Counted from the stretch's first letter, positions 1-9,420 are shown. The stretch: 64,000 bases of DNA from JANNPJ01 sp965200525 (GCA_965200525.1 OZ241368.1:6014001-6078000); one strand, 5' to 3'. The notes: generated by a model from the sequence alone, not told the origin. A program made the numbers and translations.

Positions 1-219
1 CGGGTCGTTGATGGAGACGGCCACCCGGGGGTCGTGGGTGATGTTGCGGTGCTTGAACCGGGTGGTGGTGCCGGTGAACCGCAGGTGCTGCCCGTCCCAG
101 ATGAACCACATCGGGTTCACCTGCGGGCCGCCCTCGGCCCGGCTGGTGGCCAGGTGCGCGAACAGCGGGCGCTGCAACAGGTCGAGATGGCTGGCCGGGA
201 CGGCGGTGGTGCTGGGCAT
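1..219 (-). CDS. PPOX-class, F420/FMN-type oxidoreductase (partial, C-terminus outside window)
   Basis: The minus strand is open from an ATG at 219 to the window edge, giving 73 residues. The start is supported by a GGAG about 6 nt upstream. The visible part has the split-barrel N-terminus of pyridoxamine-5'-phosphate-oxidase-like proteins: a short helix (LDLLQRPLFAHLAT), then the strand pattern GGPQVNPMWFIWDG and RVAVSIND. In this family such proteins bind FMN or F420 and reduce small substrates; substrate cannot be read here. It lies 35 bp downstream of a MerR regulator on the same strand, so co-transcription is likely. A second, different PPOX gene lies at 56358. Confidence 0.75.
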   Translation of the reverse strand, partial: MPSTTAVPASHLDLLQRPLFAHLATSRAEGGPQVNPMWFIWDGQHLRFTGTTTRFKHRNITHDPRVAVSINDP

Positions 220-254
220 GGAGACTCCGCTGTGCAGGACGGGGGGGAAGGGGG

Positions 255-701
255 TCAGGTGGTGAGCTGCTGCTCGGCCGCGACCTGCGGCGTCACCGGG
301 ACGCCGTCGCAGTCGAGGCCGGCGTCGATCAGGGACCGGTAGTGGTCCGCCTTGGCGTCGAGCGCGGCCAGGCCCTCGTCCAGCACGTCCATCCGGGCCC
401 GGATCCGCAGTCGCTGGCGTTCCAGGATCGCCAGTCGGCGGCCGTGCGTGGCCGCTCCACCGGGCAGCAACCGGGCGAACTCGCGCATCTCCTCGGTCGG
501 CATCCCGGTGGCCCGCAGCCGGGCCAGCATGACCACCATCGCCGTGCTCCGGTTCGAGAACCGGCGGCGGCCGTCCGGGGCCCGGTCGATCGGCGGCAGC
601 AGGCCCTCGCGCTCGTACCAGCGCAGGGTGTCCGGTGAGAGCCCACTGAGCTCGGACACCTCGGCGATACCGCGTCCGGCGTCAGTTTCGGTGACGGTCA
701 T
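255..701 (-). CDS. MerR-family transcriptional regulator
   Basis: 148 residues. The N-terminal winged helix (residues about 11-80) shows the MerR signature: EVSELSGLSPDTLRWYEREGL, an RRRFSNRS wing and LARLRATGMP. A long helix (about 85-130) would form the dimerisation coiled coil. There is only one Cys (near residue 131), in a short C-terminal tail, so a metal or redox effector is not indicated. MerR proteins activate by realigning a long-spacer promoter. A dyad lies just upstream of this ATG, and the gene could be translated leaderless from it. The PPOX gene follows by 35 bp and is the likely target together with the regulator itself. Confidence 0.85.
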   Translation of the reverse strand: MTVTETDAGRGIAEVSELSGLSPDTLRWYEREGLLPPIDRAPDGRRRFSNRSTAMVVMLARLRATGMPTEEMREFARLLPGGAATHGRRLAILERQRLRIRARMDVLDEGLAALDAKADHYRSLIDAGLDCDGVPVTPQVAAEQQLTT

Positions 702-739
702 GCCTCAACCATGCCTCCTGGAGTGAACTCCAGCGCAAG
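702..739 (-). promoter_or_regulatory. MerR-type operator/promoter for the regulator
   Basis: A perfect dyad with 7-bp arms, CTGGAGT-GA-ACTCCAG, occupies 718-733. On the minus strand it sits between a candidate -35 (TTGCGC) and a candidate -10 (CATGGT) spaced about 19 bp apart. This is the overlong spacer typical of MerR-controlled promoters. The -10 lies only a few bases from the ATG at 701. The dyad is seen; its use by this MerR protein is inferred. Confidence 0.6.
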
Positions 740-766
740 CGCGGCCGGGGATCCGCCGCGCCGGAT

Positions 767-1192
767 TCAGCTCACCCGGTTCAACCAGCGCCGCTGCCAG
801 GGGGTTTCGATCGCTCGCGGGTTGTACTCCCGGCGGACCAGGGTGAGCGCGGCCGGCGGGGACAGGCCGTCGAGAATGGCCAGTGCGGCCAGCGCCGTCC
901 CGGTTCGCCCGACCCCGCCCCGGCAGCACGCCTCCACCCGCTCGCCGGCCCGGACCCGGTCGTGGGCCTCGTGCAGTGCGGCCAGGGCATCGGCCTGATC
1001 GCGCGGGATCCAGAAGTCCGGCCACCGGATCCGCCGGTGCGGCCAGTCCGGCACCGGCCCGTCGGCCAGCAGCAGGGCGAAGTCCGCGGGACCGGCCGGG
1101 TCGGCAGCGATCCGCCGGCCGCGGACCTGGGCGCCGCTCGGCAGGGTGAGCAGACCGGTCGCGGCGTCCCAGGGAATGCTGCTCGACGTCAT
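767..1192 (-). CDS. Small protein-tyrosine-phosphatase-like protein
   Basis: 141 residues from the ATG at 1192, chosen because GGAGG sits 6 nt upstream; the reading frame extends further but without a better start. The C-terminal half has the Cys-based phosphatase P-loop CRGGVGRTG (CX5R[S/T] pattern), followed by a helix rich in Ala and the motif VRREYNPRAIET. A WPDFWIPRD segment may hold the general acid. The residue before the catalytic Cys is Cys rather than the usual His (ACC in place of VHC). Such proteins remove phosphate from phosphotyrosine or related substrates; the target is unknown. It is divergent from the ADP-ribosylglycohydrolase gene at 1273, 80 bp away. Confidence 0.7.
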   Translation of the reverse strand: MTSSSIPWDAATGLLTLPSGAQVRGRRIAADPAGPADFALLLADGPVPDWPHRRIRWPDFWIPRDQADALAALHEAHDRVRAGERVEACCRGGVGRTGTALAALAILDGLSPPAALTLVRREYNPRAIETPWQRRWLNRVS

Positions 1193-1272
1193 GGGAATCC
1201 TCCACCCACCCCGGTCGGGGGGAGCAGAACGGTACCGCTCAAGTCGGGACGCCGGGCTGACGAAGGCCACAC

Positions 1273-2352
1273 ATGGGCGACTTGCCGGGACCACGATCCG
1301 AAGCCTCGACCGGCCTGCGCTCGACCGGCCTGCGCTCGACCGGCACCGACTCCGGCCCGAAGGTGGCCGACCGGGTGGCCGGCCTGATCACCGGCCTGGC
1401 CTACGGAGACGCTCTGGGCGCCCGGTACGAGGGTTTCGGCTGGCCCCGCCGCCCGGCCTCGATCCGGTTCGGCCGGGGGCTGCTGGCCTGGCGCTCGCCG
1501 GGCTGGTGGACCGACGACACCGACATGTCGCTGGCCGTGCTGCTGGCACTGGCCCGGACCAACGGCGTCGACTGGCCAGACGGCGTGCGGCTACCGGCGG
1601 TCGATCACCTGCAACCGGCCCGGCTGGACGACGAGGCCGGCCTCCGGCTGATCACCAGCCTGTGGCTGATCTGGCGCAGCCGGGCCGCGGTGATCGACAT
1701 GGGCGTCGGCACGGTCCGGGCCCTGAACCGGATCGGGCGGCTCACGGACCTGCACCCGGACGCCGTCACCGCCGTGGCCGAACGGCTGGCCGGTCACGGC
1801 GGCGGTGGCGGCAACGGTGCCGTGATGCGGACCGCTCCCGTTGCTCTGGGCCACCTCGGCGACCCGGCCGGGGCCTACCGGGCGGCGGTGGCGATCAGCG
1901 CGCTCACCCACGCGCACCCCCGGGCCTGCGAAGCGGCCGGGATCTGGACCGTGCTCTGCGAGCGGGCCCTGGTCACCGGCCGGCTGGCCGTGGAGCCGGC
2001 GCTGGAGTGCGTCCGGCACGACCCGTTCTGGGGCGACCGGTTGCTGGCCCCGAGCCGGCCCGGCCACAACGGCCCGAAGGGCTGGGCCCCGGCGACGCTG
2101 ACCGATGCCTGGTGGTGCGTGACCCGGACCCGTCCCGAGGGTGCCGGGATCGACGACGTCACCCGGGCCGCGGTCGCGGCCGGCGGCGACACCGACACCA
2201 CCGCGGCGGTGGCCGGCGCCCTGGCCGGCAGCCTCGCCGGGGCGGCCGGGCTGCCCGCGGACGGGTACCGCCTGGTGCACGGCGGCGCCTGGACCGGGCG
2301 CCGGTGGACCTTGCGTGACCTGGCCGACTTCGCCCGTCGCTGCGCCGCCTGA
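1273..2352 (+). CDS. ADP-ribosylglycohydrolase family protein
   Basis: 359 residues, ATG with GAAGG 6 nt upstream. The ADP-ribosylglycohydrolase (DraG/ARH) fold is shown by GLAYGDALG, the metal-site WTDDTDMS, a Gly-rich GGGGNGAVMRTAPVAL, ALTHAHP and the second metal motif AAGGDTDTTAAVAGALAG. All acidic residues expected to hold the binuclear Mg site are present. The enzyme would remove ADP-ribose from protein or small-molecule substrates; no ADP-ribosyltransferase is visible nearby. The first 30 residues are low complexity, encoded by two exact 15-bp repeats (1306-1335) plus a partial third, so the true fold starts around residue 30. Confidence 0.9.
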   Translation: MGDLPGPRSEASTGLRSTGLRSTGTDSGPKVADRVAGLITGLAYGDALGARYEGFGWPRRPASIRFGRGLLAWRSPGWWTDDTDMSLAVLLALARTNGVDWPDGVRLPAVDHLQPARLDDEAGLRLITSLWLIWRSRAAVIDMGVGTVRALNRIGRLTDLHPDAVTAVAERLAGHGGGGGNGAVMRTAPVALGHLGDPAGAYRAAVAISALTHAHPRACEAAGIWTVLCERALVTGRLAVEPALECVRHDPFWGDRLLAPSRPGHNGPKGWAPATLTDAWWCVTRTRPEGAGIDDVTRAAVAAGGDTDTTAAVAGALAGSLAGAAGLPADGYRLVHGGAWTGRRWTLRDLADFARRCAA

Positions 2353-2391
2353 TCCGACCAGCCTGATCCGACTCGCCCGATCCGAGCCGGC

Positions 2392-5300
2392 TCAGACTTT
2401 CTGGTCGGCGCTGTAGGACCGCAGGGCGATCGTGACCCGCTGGTACTCGGCCGCCGCCGCGGCGGCCAGCGCAGCCACCCCGGTGGCCACGGCCGGGCCG
2501 GGCTCGCCCGAGCCGGCCACCCGCTCCACCGCGAGCAGCAGCCCGGGCAGGATGGTCGCCCCGAGCAGGGCGCTGCTGGAGCCGAACGAGTGCGTGATCT
2601 CGGCTACCCGGGCCAGGTTGCCCTCCGCCGCCGCGGTGGCCAGTTCGGCCATCCAGCTGTCGCCCTGAGCCAGGTACGACTCGATCAGAGCCCGGCGATC
2701 GGCCGGCGACTCGGTTCCCATCTCGACCGTGACCTGCTCGAACGCGGCCAGGTCGACGGCTCCGGCGGCCACCTCGTCGTCGACCCTTTCGTCGGCCCTC
2801 TTGTCGGTCGGGTCGGCGGCCCGATCCGGCACCGGCACCGAGGTACCCGGCGGCAGCACCGGGCGGGTGGGTTGTTCGGGAAGGGCGAGCAGGGTCCGGG
2901 CCAGGTCGGCCATCCGCACCGGCTTGAGCAAGTAGCCGTCCATCCCGGCGTCGACGCAGGCCTGCTGGTCCTCGGGCAGCGAGCTGGCGGTCATGGCCAC
3001 GATTCTTGGCTGCCGCGGGGCCGGGATCCCGGCCCGGATGGCCCGGGTCGCGTCCAGCCCGTCCATGGTCGGCATGTGGATGTCCATCAGGACGACGTCG
3101 TAGTCGGCCCGCTCCACCGCCTGCAGCGCCTGCCGGCCGTCGGCCGCGACGGTGACGACGTGGCCGAGCTTTCGCAGCATGCCCAGAGCCACCTTCTGGT
3201 TCACCTCGTTGTCCTCGGCCAGCAGGACCCGCAGCCGGACGCCGTCCTCGGGCCCGGCGGTGGCCGGCTCGGGCCGCCGGTCCGGCCCGACCGGTACCGG
3301 CGGGGCCAGCACGTGCCCGACGGTGGCCCGCAGCGTGGCCGCTCGCACCGGCTTGGTGTGGAACCCGTCGAACAGGTCGGGAGTGGCCGGTCCGGGCGCT
3401 GATTCGAGGCTGGTCAGCAGGATCATCGGCAGCCGGCGGCCGGCCGGCAGCGGGCGGATCAGGCCGGCCAGCTCGATGCCGCCGATGTCGGGCATGTTCA
3501 GATCGAGGACGGCGAGGTCGAACCGGGTGCCGGTCTGCAGCAGGTCCAGGGCCTCGAGCGCACTGCCGACGTCGGTGCAGGCCAGACCCCAGCTCTCGAT
3601 CTGCGAGCGCAGCACCCGGCGGCTGGTCGGGTTGTCGTCGACCACCAGTACCCGGCGACCGCTCAGGTCGGGGAGGTCACGATCGGGACCGGCCCGGTCG
3701 GTGCCGGTGGGCAGCCCTGGGTCGTCGTCCGCACAGGGAACCAGGGCCAGCTCGAAGCCGAAGGTCGAGCCGTGGCCGACCTCGCTGGTCACGCTGATGT
3801 CGCCACCCATGGCCCGGACGATGGCCCGGCTGATCGCCAGCCCGAGGCCGGAACCGCCGTAGACCCGGGTGGTCGAGGCGTCGACCTGGCTGAACGACTT
3901 GAACAGCCGGTCCATCCGGTCGGGCGGGATGCCGATCCCGGAGTCGCGCACGCTGAACGACAGCCCGGTCCGGTCCGGTCCGGCGCCGGGCGGTCCGGGC
4001 GTGATCGAGATCAGCACCTCACCCTGCTCGGTGAACTTGACCGCGTTGCTGACCAGGTTGACCAGCACCTGGCGGAGCCGGTTGACGTCTCCGCGGACGA
4101 ACCTCGGCACGCCCGGCGCGACGTCGGCGATCAGGTCGATCTTGACCGCTGACCCGGCGACCAGCGAGAGGCTGTCCTCCAGGCAGCCGCGCAGGTCGAA
4201 AGGCCGGTCCTCGAGCTCGATCTCACCGGCCTCGATCCGGGAGAAGTCGAGGATGTCGTTGATCACCGCCAGCAGGGCGTTGCCGCTGGTCCGGACCGTC
4301 TCGACGTACTCCAGCTGGCGGGAGTCGAGCGGGGTGTCGAGCAGCAGGTCGGTCATCCCGATGACGGCGTTCATCGGCGTGCGGATCTCGTGGCTCATGG
4401 TGGCCAGGAACGACGACTTGGCCGCGTTGGCTGCCAGCGCGGCGTCCCGGGCCTCGGCCATCGCCTGGGCCGAGTTCCGTCGGGCGGTCACGTCGAGGGA
4501 GATCCCGCAGGTGGCGTAGAGCCGGCCGTCGGCGTCGTGGAGCGGGAACTTGACCGAGTCGTAGTAGTGCCGGCCGTCCGGACCGTCGTTGTACTCCTCG
4601 ACCGTGAACTCGCCCTGCTGGGCCCGCCGGTCGTTGGCCTGCCAGATCCGGCCCAGTTCCGGGTTCAGGTCGAGGTCGGTCCGGCCGACCAGTTCGGCCT
4701 CGGTGGTGTTCAGCAGCCGCAGCAGGGGCTCGTTGGCCATCAGGTAGCGCCCGTCGAGCCGTTTGACGTAGATCAGGGACTGGCTGTTGGCCAGGATCGC
4801 CCGCAGCATGGCCTCCCGGCTGGTGCTCTCCTTCTGGGCCCGGACCGCCTCGGTGATGTCCATCGAGGTGCCGGCCAGCCGCTGCGGTTTGAGGCCGGTG
4901 CCGTAGATCGCCTCGGCCCGGGCCTCGAACATCCGGACCCGGCCGTCCCGGGGCCGGATCACCCGGTAGCGGTGGTGCAGCGGCGCGCCGGTGCGGGCAC
5001 TGGCCCGCATCTGCTCGATCAGGCCGGGCAGGTCTTCGGGGTGGATGCAGTGCCGGTTCGCCTCCTGAGCGGTGAACTTGGCCGGGTCGACCCCGTAGAG
5101 GTCGAACATCGTCTCCGACCAGGTGACCTGATCGTTGGCCAGGTCCCACTCCCAGGACCCGGTCCGGCCGATCATCTGGGCCTGCCGCAGCCGGCGGCGC
5201 TCCTCCTGCAGGGCGAGCTCGCTCTCCTTGCGGTCGGTGATGTTCCGGGTGATGCCGTCGACGAACAGCCGGTCACCCTCGCGGCGCGGTGCGGCGTGGG

Positions 5301-5967
5301 TCGAGATCCAGCGGGTGACGCCGTCCAGCCCGACCAGCCGGCACTCCAGCTCGGCCGGCTCCCCGGCCAGCAGGATCTTCTCGTGGAACACCTGGTAGAC
5401 GGCCTGGTCCTCGGGATGGACGAGATCGCCGAGCACGACGTTCAGGTCGTCGTCCGTGCCCGGTGGGGTGCCGAACACCTCCTTGGCGTTGGGGCTGGCG
5501 AACACCACCAGGATCTTGCCGCCGGCTAGGACCTCGACCGTGCGGACGTAGTCGTTCACGTTGTGGATCACCCGGTCGAACTCGGCCCGGGCCTCGCGCA
5601 GGCTGTGCTCCCGCTCGGCCACCAGCCCGGCCGCCCGGGCCGCGACGGTCTCGGCCAGGGTCTCCAGCAGCAGCCGGTCCAGAGCCGGCCAGACCCGGGG
5701 TTCGCCCGCGGTGGCCAGCACGAAGGCCACCACCAGCCCGGTGGTGGTCCGGACCGGGTACTCGACGTACCGGAAGGCGGCCGTCTCGCCGGCCGCGCCG
5801 GGGTCGGTGGCGGTGGCCGTCACCGCCGCCACCGGGACGATCCGGACGTCGACCCCGAGGGTGTGTGCGGCCCGCCGGACCAGGCGCTCCAGCACCGGAT
5901 CGGCCGTCATCGTTCCACCGGCCGGCACGAACTCGGGGGTGGTCGGCACTCCTGCTCTATCGACCAA
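2392..5967 (-). CDS. Hybrid sensor histidine kinase with PAS domains, two receivers and Hpt
   Basis: Up to 1191 residues. Order: GAF-like or undefined N-terminus (about 20-120), three PAS/PAC units (about 125-255, 260-385, 390-510), HisKA with SHEIRTPMNAVIGM (about 530), HATPase with N box, DSGIGIP and GGSGLGLAI (about 640-750), receiver 1 (VVDDNPTSRR, VLDLNMP), receiver 2 (LLAEDNEVNQK, VLMDIHMP, MTAS, LKP), and a C-terminal Hpt with the phospho-His in THSFGSSS. The usual Lys after the Hpt His is Gly. This is a full internal phosphorelay with no DNA-binding output. No transmembrane segment, so a cytosolic sensor. The start is uncertain: TTG at 5967 lies 2 nt after the preceding stop; ATG at 5910 with GGTGGA is the alternative. 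Last gene of a three-gene signalling operon. Confidence 0.93.
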   Translation of the reverse strand: MVDRAGVPTTPEFVPAGGTMTADPVLERLVRRAAHTLGVDVRIVPVAAVTATATDPGAAGETAAFRYVEYPVRTTTGLVVAFVLATAGEPRVWPALDRLLLETLAETVAARAAGLVAEREHSLREARAEFDRVIHNVNDYVRTVEVLAGGKILVVFASPNAKEVFGTPPGTDDDLNVVLGDLVHPEDQAVYQVFHEKILLAGEPAELECRLVGLDGVTRWISTHAAPRREGDRLFVDGITRNITDRKESELALQEERRRLRQAQMIGRTGSWEWDLANDQVTWSETMFDLYGVDPAKFTAQEANRHCIHPEDLPGLIEQMRASARTGAPLHHRYRVIRPRDGRVRMFEARAEAIYGTGLKPQRLAGTSMDITEAVRAQKESTSREAMLRAILANSQSLIYVKRLDGRYLMANEPLLRLLNTTEAELVGRTDLDLNPELGRIWQANDRRAQQGEFTVEEYNDGPDGRHYYDSVKFPLHDADGRLYATCGISLDVTARRNSAQAMAEARDAALAANAAKSSFLATMSHEIRTPMNAVIGMTDLLLDTPLDSRQLEYVETVRTSGNALLAVINDILDFSRIEAGEIELEDRPFDLRGCLEDSLSLVAGSAVKIDLIADVAPGVPRFVRGDVNRLRQVLVNLVSNAVKFTEQGEVLISITPGPPGAGPDRTGLSFSVRDSGIGIPPDRMDRLFKSFSQVDASTTRVYGGSGLGLAISRAIVRAMGGDISVTSEVGHGSTFGFELALVPCADDDPGLPTGTDRAGPDRDLPDLSGRRVLVVDDNPTSRRVLRSQIESWGLACTDVGSALEALDLLQTGTRFDLAVLDLNMPDIGGIELAGLIRPLPAGRRLPMILLTSLESAPGPATPDLFDGFHTKPVRAATLRATVGHVLAPPVPVGPDRRPEPATAGPEDGVRLRVLLAEDNEVNQKVALGMLRKLGHVVTVAADGRQALQAVERADYDVVLMDIHMPTMDGLDATRAIRAGIPAPRQPRIVAMTASSLPEDQQACVDAGMDGYLLKPVRMADLARTLLALPEQPTRPVLPPGTSVPVPDRAADPTDKRADERVDDEVAAGAVDLAAFEQVTVEMGTESPADRRALIESYLAQGDSWMAELATAAAEGNLARVAEITHSFGSSSALLGATILPGLLLAVERVAGSGEPGPAVATGVAALAAAAAAEYQRVTIALRSYSADQKV

Positions 5968-5969
5968 GA

Positions 5970-8159
5970 TCAGCCCGGGCTGAACACCATCCGGGCCGGT
6001 CCGGTGCTGACCTCACGCTGCCACACCGGGCTCGGCCGGGCGAGCAGGTAGCCCTGGGCGTGCGTGACCCCGAGTTGCACCAGATGCCGCAGGTCGGCGG
6101 CCTCCTCGACGCCCTCGGCGATCACCGTCAGGTCAAGATCGGCGGCGTAGGTGACCAGGGCCCGCAGCACGGCCGACCGGCCCGCGTCGCCCGAGCAGCC
6201 GTCGACCAGCGACCGGTCGGCCTTGATGATGTCCGGCTTCAGGGTGGCCAGCCGGGCGAACTCCTGGGCCCCGTTGCCGACGTCGTCCAGCGCGATCCGG
6301 GCGCCGCGGGCCCGCAGCCCGGCCACGGCCTCGGCCACCACCGCCGGGTCGACCTGGTCGGGGTCCTCGTTGAGCTCGACCACCACGCCGCACAGCTCGT
6401 TCGGCAGGCCGGCCATGAACCGGGCCGAGGTGATGGCCCGGGCCGAGACGTTCACGTACAGGTCGTGCCCGGCCGGCCGGCTGCGCAACGCCAGCGCGGC
6501 CCGGATCGTGGCCAGCTCGAGCAGGTCCCCGTGCCCTTCGGCGTGCGCCCGCCGGAACACCCCCTCGACCCCGCCCGGGCTCGGCGGGCCGGTGAACCGG
6601 GTCAGCGCCTCGTGGCTGTCCACGGTCATCGTCAGGATGTCCACGATCGGCTGGGTGACCACGGTGAAGGTCGGCAGCAGCTGCCGGGTGGTGGCCGGCG
6701 TGATGTCCTGTCCGTGGAGCAGGACCCGGTCGCGGCCGGCGTGTTTGGCGGCGTAGAGGGCCTCGTCGGCCAGCGCGATGGCGGTGCCCGGGTCGCTCAG
6801 TCGGTCCCAGCCGGCCACCCCGGCCGAGAACGTCTGCCCGCTCGGGGTGACCGCCCGCAGCCGGCGCAGGTGCTCGGCCGCCTCGGCGCAGGACTGCCCC
6901 GGGAACAGGACGGCGAACTCCTCGCCGCCGTACCGGGCCAGCAGCGCCCCGGCCGGCAGGGCGTCGGTCCAGGCCGCGACCGCCTCCCGCAACAGCCGGT
7001 CGCCGGCCTGGTGACCGTGAGTGTCGTTGTACGCCTTGAACCGGTCCAGGTCCATGATTGCCACGGACAGCTCGCTCTGGTTGTCGCGGCTGAAACCGCA
7101 GGCCCGGGAGAGCTCGTGGTCCCAGGTCCGGCGGTTGGGAGCGCCGGTGAGCGAGTCGGAGCGGGCCAGGGCGGCCAGCCGGACGGCCTGCTCCTGAACG
7201 GTGTTGAGCAGGCTGGCCATTCGGATGATGACCATCGTGCACATCAGCAGGGTGCCCACCCCGATCACGGCCCAGTGCACGTCGTCGCCGGTCAGGCCGT
7301 CCAGCAGCAGGGCCACCGCGGGCAGGGTCAGGCCGGCGCCGAGGGCGGTCATCCGGCGCGGGGTGGCAGTGTTCGCCGGCCGGCCCGGGCTGGGCTCGCT
7401 CAGGCCCGTCATGGACGGCACGCAGGTGGCCGCCGCGACCAGGATGTAGCTGGTCAGCCAGGCGCCGTCGGTCCAGCGCGAGGTCACGTCGTCGCCGGAG
7501 ACGATGACCAGCAGGTTCCAGCCGACGTCGGCGCTCAGGGTCAGCCCCAGGGACGCCGAGAGCAGCCGGTACGAATTGGTCCGGGCCCCACTGGTGGCGT
7601 ACATCCGGACCAGCACGCCGAGCAGGAACAGGTCGCCGAGCGGGTAGGTGGAGGTGACCAGCTTGGCCGCCAGGGAGAGCGAGGTCGCGTGCTCCAGCGG
7701 GGCGATCACGAAGACCCCGGCCAGCACGCCCGCGCCGGTGGTGATGATCGCGGCGTCCAGCAGGGTGGAGATGTCCCGGCCACCGCGCCGGGTCCGGACG
7801 AAGACCAGCATGCCGGCGCCCAGCACCAGATACGAGGTGAGGTAGAACAGGTCGGACGGGGCCGGGTAGGTGTTCGGGATCAGGACCTGCTCGGCGGTCC
7901 AGGTCAGGTCGCCGACCACCCAGCCGCCGTATCCGATCAGGACCAGCACCCAGCCCCGGGCCCGCACCGGGCGGTGCCGGCGCAGCCCGACGACGGCGGT
8001 GACCAGGGCGGTGGCGGCGATCGCGTCGTACAGGCCCTGGTGTACCCGGTCCGGCAGGGGCGCGGCCAGGTAGACCACCACCAGGACCATCAGGACGGCG
8101 AGCACGCCGAGCAGGTAGTGATGAGCGGCGCGGGTCCGGCCGGCGCTTCGCTGCATCAT
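5970..8159 (-). CDS. Membrane-bound GGDEF/EAL cyclic-di-GMP enzyme
   Basis: 729 residues from the ATG at 8159, chosen for a GGGAG about 6 nt upstream; a GTG at 8270 is possible but its extension looks non-coding. About eight hydrophobic segments fill residues 10-310 and share a pattern with the protein at 18455 (Gly-Asp-x-x-Trp ... Pro-x-x-Asp-Leu). A GGDEF domain follows (ARYGGEEF near residue 410), then EAL (HEALTRF near 518, VNVSA, LDDVGNG, IKADRS, AEGVEE). Both sets of catalytic residues look largely intact, with DDFGTG altered to DDVGNG. No RxxD inhibitory site precedes GGEEF. It could make and break c-di-GMP. It lies between two kinases in one operon, so phosphorelay control is likely. 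Confidence 0.93.
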   Translation of the reverse strand: MMQRSAGRTRAAHHYLLGVLAVLMVLVVVYLAAPLPDRVHQGLYDAIAATALVTAVVGLRRHRPVRARGWVLVLIGYGGWVVGDLTWTAEQVLIPNTYPAPSDLFYLTSYLVLGAGMLVFVRTRRGGRDISTLLDAAIITTGAGVLAGVFVIAPLEHATSLSLAAKLVTSTYPLGDLFLLGVLVRMYATSGARTNSYRLLSASLGLTLSADVGWNLLVIVSGDDVTSRWTDGAWLTSYILVAAATCVPSMTGLSEPSPGRPANTATPRRMTALGAGLTLPAVALLLDGLTGDDVHWAVIGVGTLLMCTMVIIRMASLLNTVQEQAVRLAALARSDSLTGAPNRRTWDHELSRACGFSRDNQSELSVAIMDLDRFKAYNDTHGHQAGDRLLREAVAAWTDALPAGALLARYGGEEFAVLFPGQSCAEAAEHLRRLRAVTPSGQTFSAGVAGWDRLSDPGTAIALADEALYAAKHAGRDRVLLHGQDITPATTRQLLPTFTVVTQPIVDILTMTVDSHEALTRFTGPPSPGGVEGVFRRAHAEGHGDLLELATIRAALALRSRPAGHDLYVNVSARAITSARFMAGLPNELCGVVVELNEDPDQVDPAVVAEAVAGLRARGARIALDDVGNGAQEFARLATLKPDIIKADRSLVDGCSGDAGRSAVLRALVTYAADLDLTVIAEGVEEAADLRHLVQLGVTHAQGYLLARPSPVWQREVSTGPARMVFSPG

Positions 8160-8286
8160 GGGTGCTCCCTGCATTGACGCGTGCGGACGGCCCGGCCTCC
8201 ATGGATCATGGCGTTCGTCCCATGGTGGTCCGGAGAGCCGAAAAACTCCATAGCGTGACGTGTGATACACCCAATGTGACGAACCG

Positions 8287-9420
8287 TCAGGGGGTGGCCG
8301 GCAGGGTCACGGTGAACACCGAGCCCTGCGGCGAGTTGGCCCGGTAGGTGATGGTGCCCCGGTTGGCCTCGATCAGCCGCCGCACGATGTACAGGCCGAA
8401 CCCGGTGCCCTGCTTCGTGGTGGCGACGCCGGTCTCGGCCCGGGTGAACCGCTCGAACAGGTGCGGCACGAAGTCCGGCGGGACGCCCTCGCCGCTGTCG
8501 CTGACCTCGAGCCGGACCACCGGCCGGCCCTCGTGGGTGCCGGTGCGCACGGTCACGGCCAGTGGATCGGCGCCGTACTTGCGAGCATTGGTGATCAGGT
8601 TGGTCGTGACCTGCCGGAAATGGAACGGATCGACCAGGGCCTGGAGCTGCGGGTCGGCGTCCAGCGGGATCGGGCTGCCGCCCACGGCCATGTCGATGGC
8701 CTCGTTGATAATCGGCGTCAGCGTGACCGGCTGGGTCCGCACCGAGATCGTGCCGGCATCGAGGTTGCCCAGGGTGAGCACGTCCTCGATCAGCTCGTCG
8801 ACGCGGCGAGCGGCTTCGGCGGCCCGGGTGAGGTGGGTGATCTTGAGCTGGTCCGGAGTGTTCGGCCACTCCTCGAGAATGGCCTCGACCAGCCCGATCA
8901 CCGCCGACAGGGGCTGGCGGGCGTCGTGTCCGAGCATGGCCATCATGTCGGCCTGCAATTGGTTGGCCTGCTTGAGCTCCTGGTTGGAGCGGGTGCAGAA
9001 CGCCGTCGTCTCACGCAGTTCGGTGTTGGCGTCGGCCAGGTCGTGGTGCAGCCGGCTGACCCGCTCGGCCGCGATCAGCTTCAGCTCGAGCTGGCGCCGG
9101 CGCAGCGGTTTGATCAGGTAGTCGTCCGCGCCGGCGAGCATGCCGTCGCGGGCCTGCTCCTGCTCGCCCATCGCGCTGGAGAGGATGACGTAGACGTACT
9201 CCTCCGTGGGCGTCGACTCCCGGATCCGGCGACAGAGCTCCAGCCCGTTGAGGCCGGGCATGGCCCGGTCGCTGATGACGACGTCGAAATGGTCCTTCTG
9301 GAGCATCTCCCAGCCCGACTCGCCGTCCTCGGCCAGCACGCACTCGTGGCCGAGCGTCGTCACCATCCCGTTGATCAGGATCCGGGCGATCAGGTCGTCG
9401 TCGACGGCCAGCACCTTCAT
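8287..9420 (-). CDS. Response regulator fused to a histidine kinase
   Basis: 377 residues. Residues 1-120 are a receiver with the acidic pocket VDDD, phospho-acceptor Asp51 (ISDRAMP), and Lys104 (LIKP). A helical stretch (about 115-155) leads to a HisKA helix with His165 in MLGHDARQPLSAVIG, then an HATPase domain (NLITNARKYG, SDSGEGVP, GTGFGLYIV). No membrane segment. Architectures of this kind act as cytosolic relay kinases whose own receiver gates the kinase. First gene of the 9420-2392 operon, followed after 127 bp by the GGDEF/EAL gene and then the hybrid kinase with Hpt, which could exchange phosphate with this receiver. Confidence 0.92.
   Translation of the reverse strand: MKVLAVDDDLIARILINGMVTTLGHECVLAEDGESGWEMLQKDHFDVVISDRAMPGLNGLELCRRIRESTPTEEYVYVILSSAMGEQEQARDGMLAGADDYLIKPLRRRQLELKLIAAERVSRLHHDLADANTELRETTAFCTRSNQELKQANQLQADMMAMLGHDARQPLSAVIGLVEAILEEWPNTPDQLKITHLTRAAEAARRVDELIEDVLTLGNLDAGTISVRTQPVTLTPIINEAIDMAVGGSPIPLDADPQLQALVDPFHFRQVTTNLITNARKYGADPLAVTVRTGTHEGRPVVRLEVSDSGEGVPPDFVPHLFERFTRAETGVATTKQGTGFGLYIVRRLIEANRGTITYRANSPQGSVFTVTLPATP

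Noticed and set aside
767..1294. Longer start (1294) for the phosphatase-like gene
   Set aside because: The extension overlaps the divergent ADP-ribosylglycohydrolase start region and lacks a ribosome site; ATG 1192 has GGAGG.
5463..8177. 904-residue plus-strand frame over the hybrid kinase and GGDEF/EAL genes
   Set aside because: Covers parts of two well-supported genes in antisense and has only low-complexity sequence.
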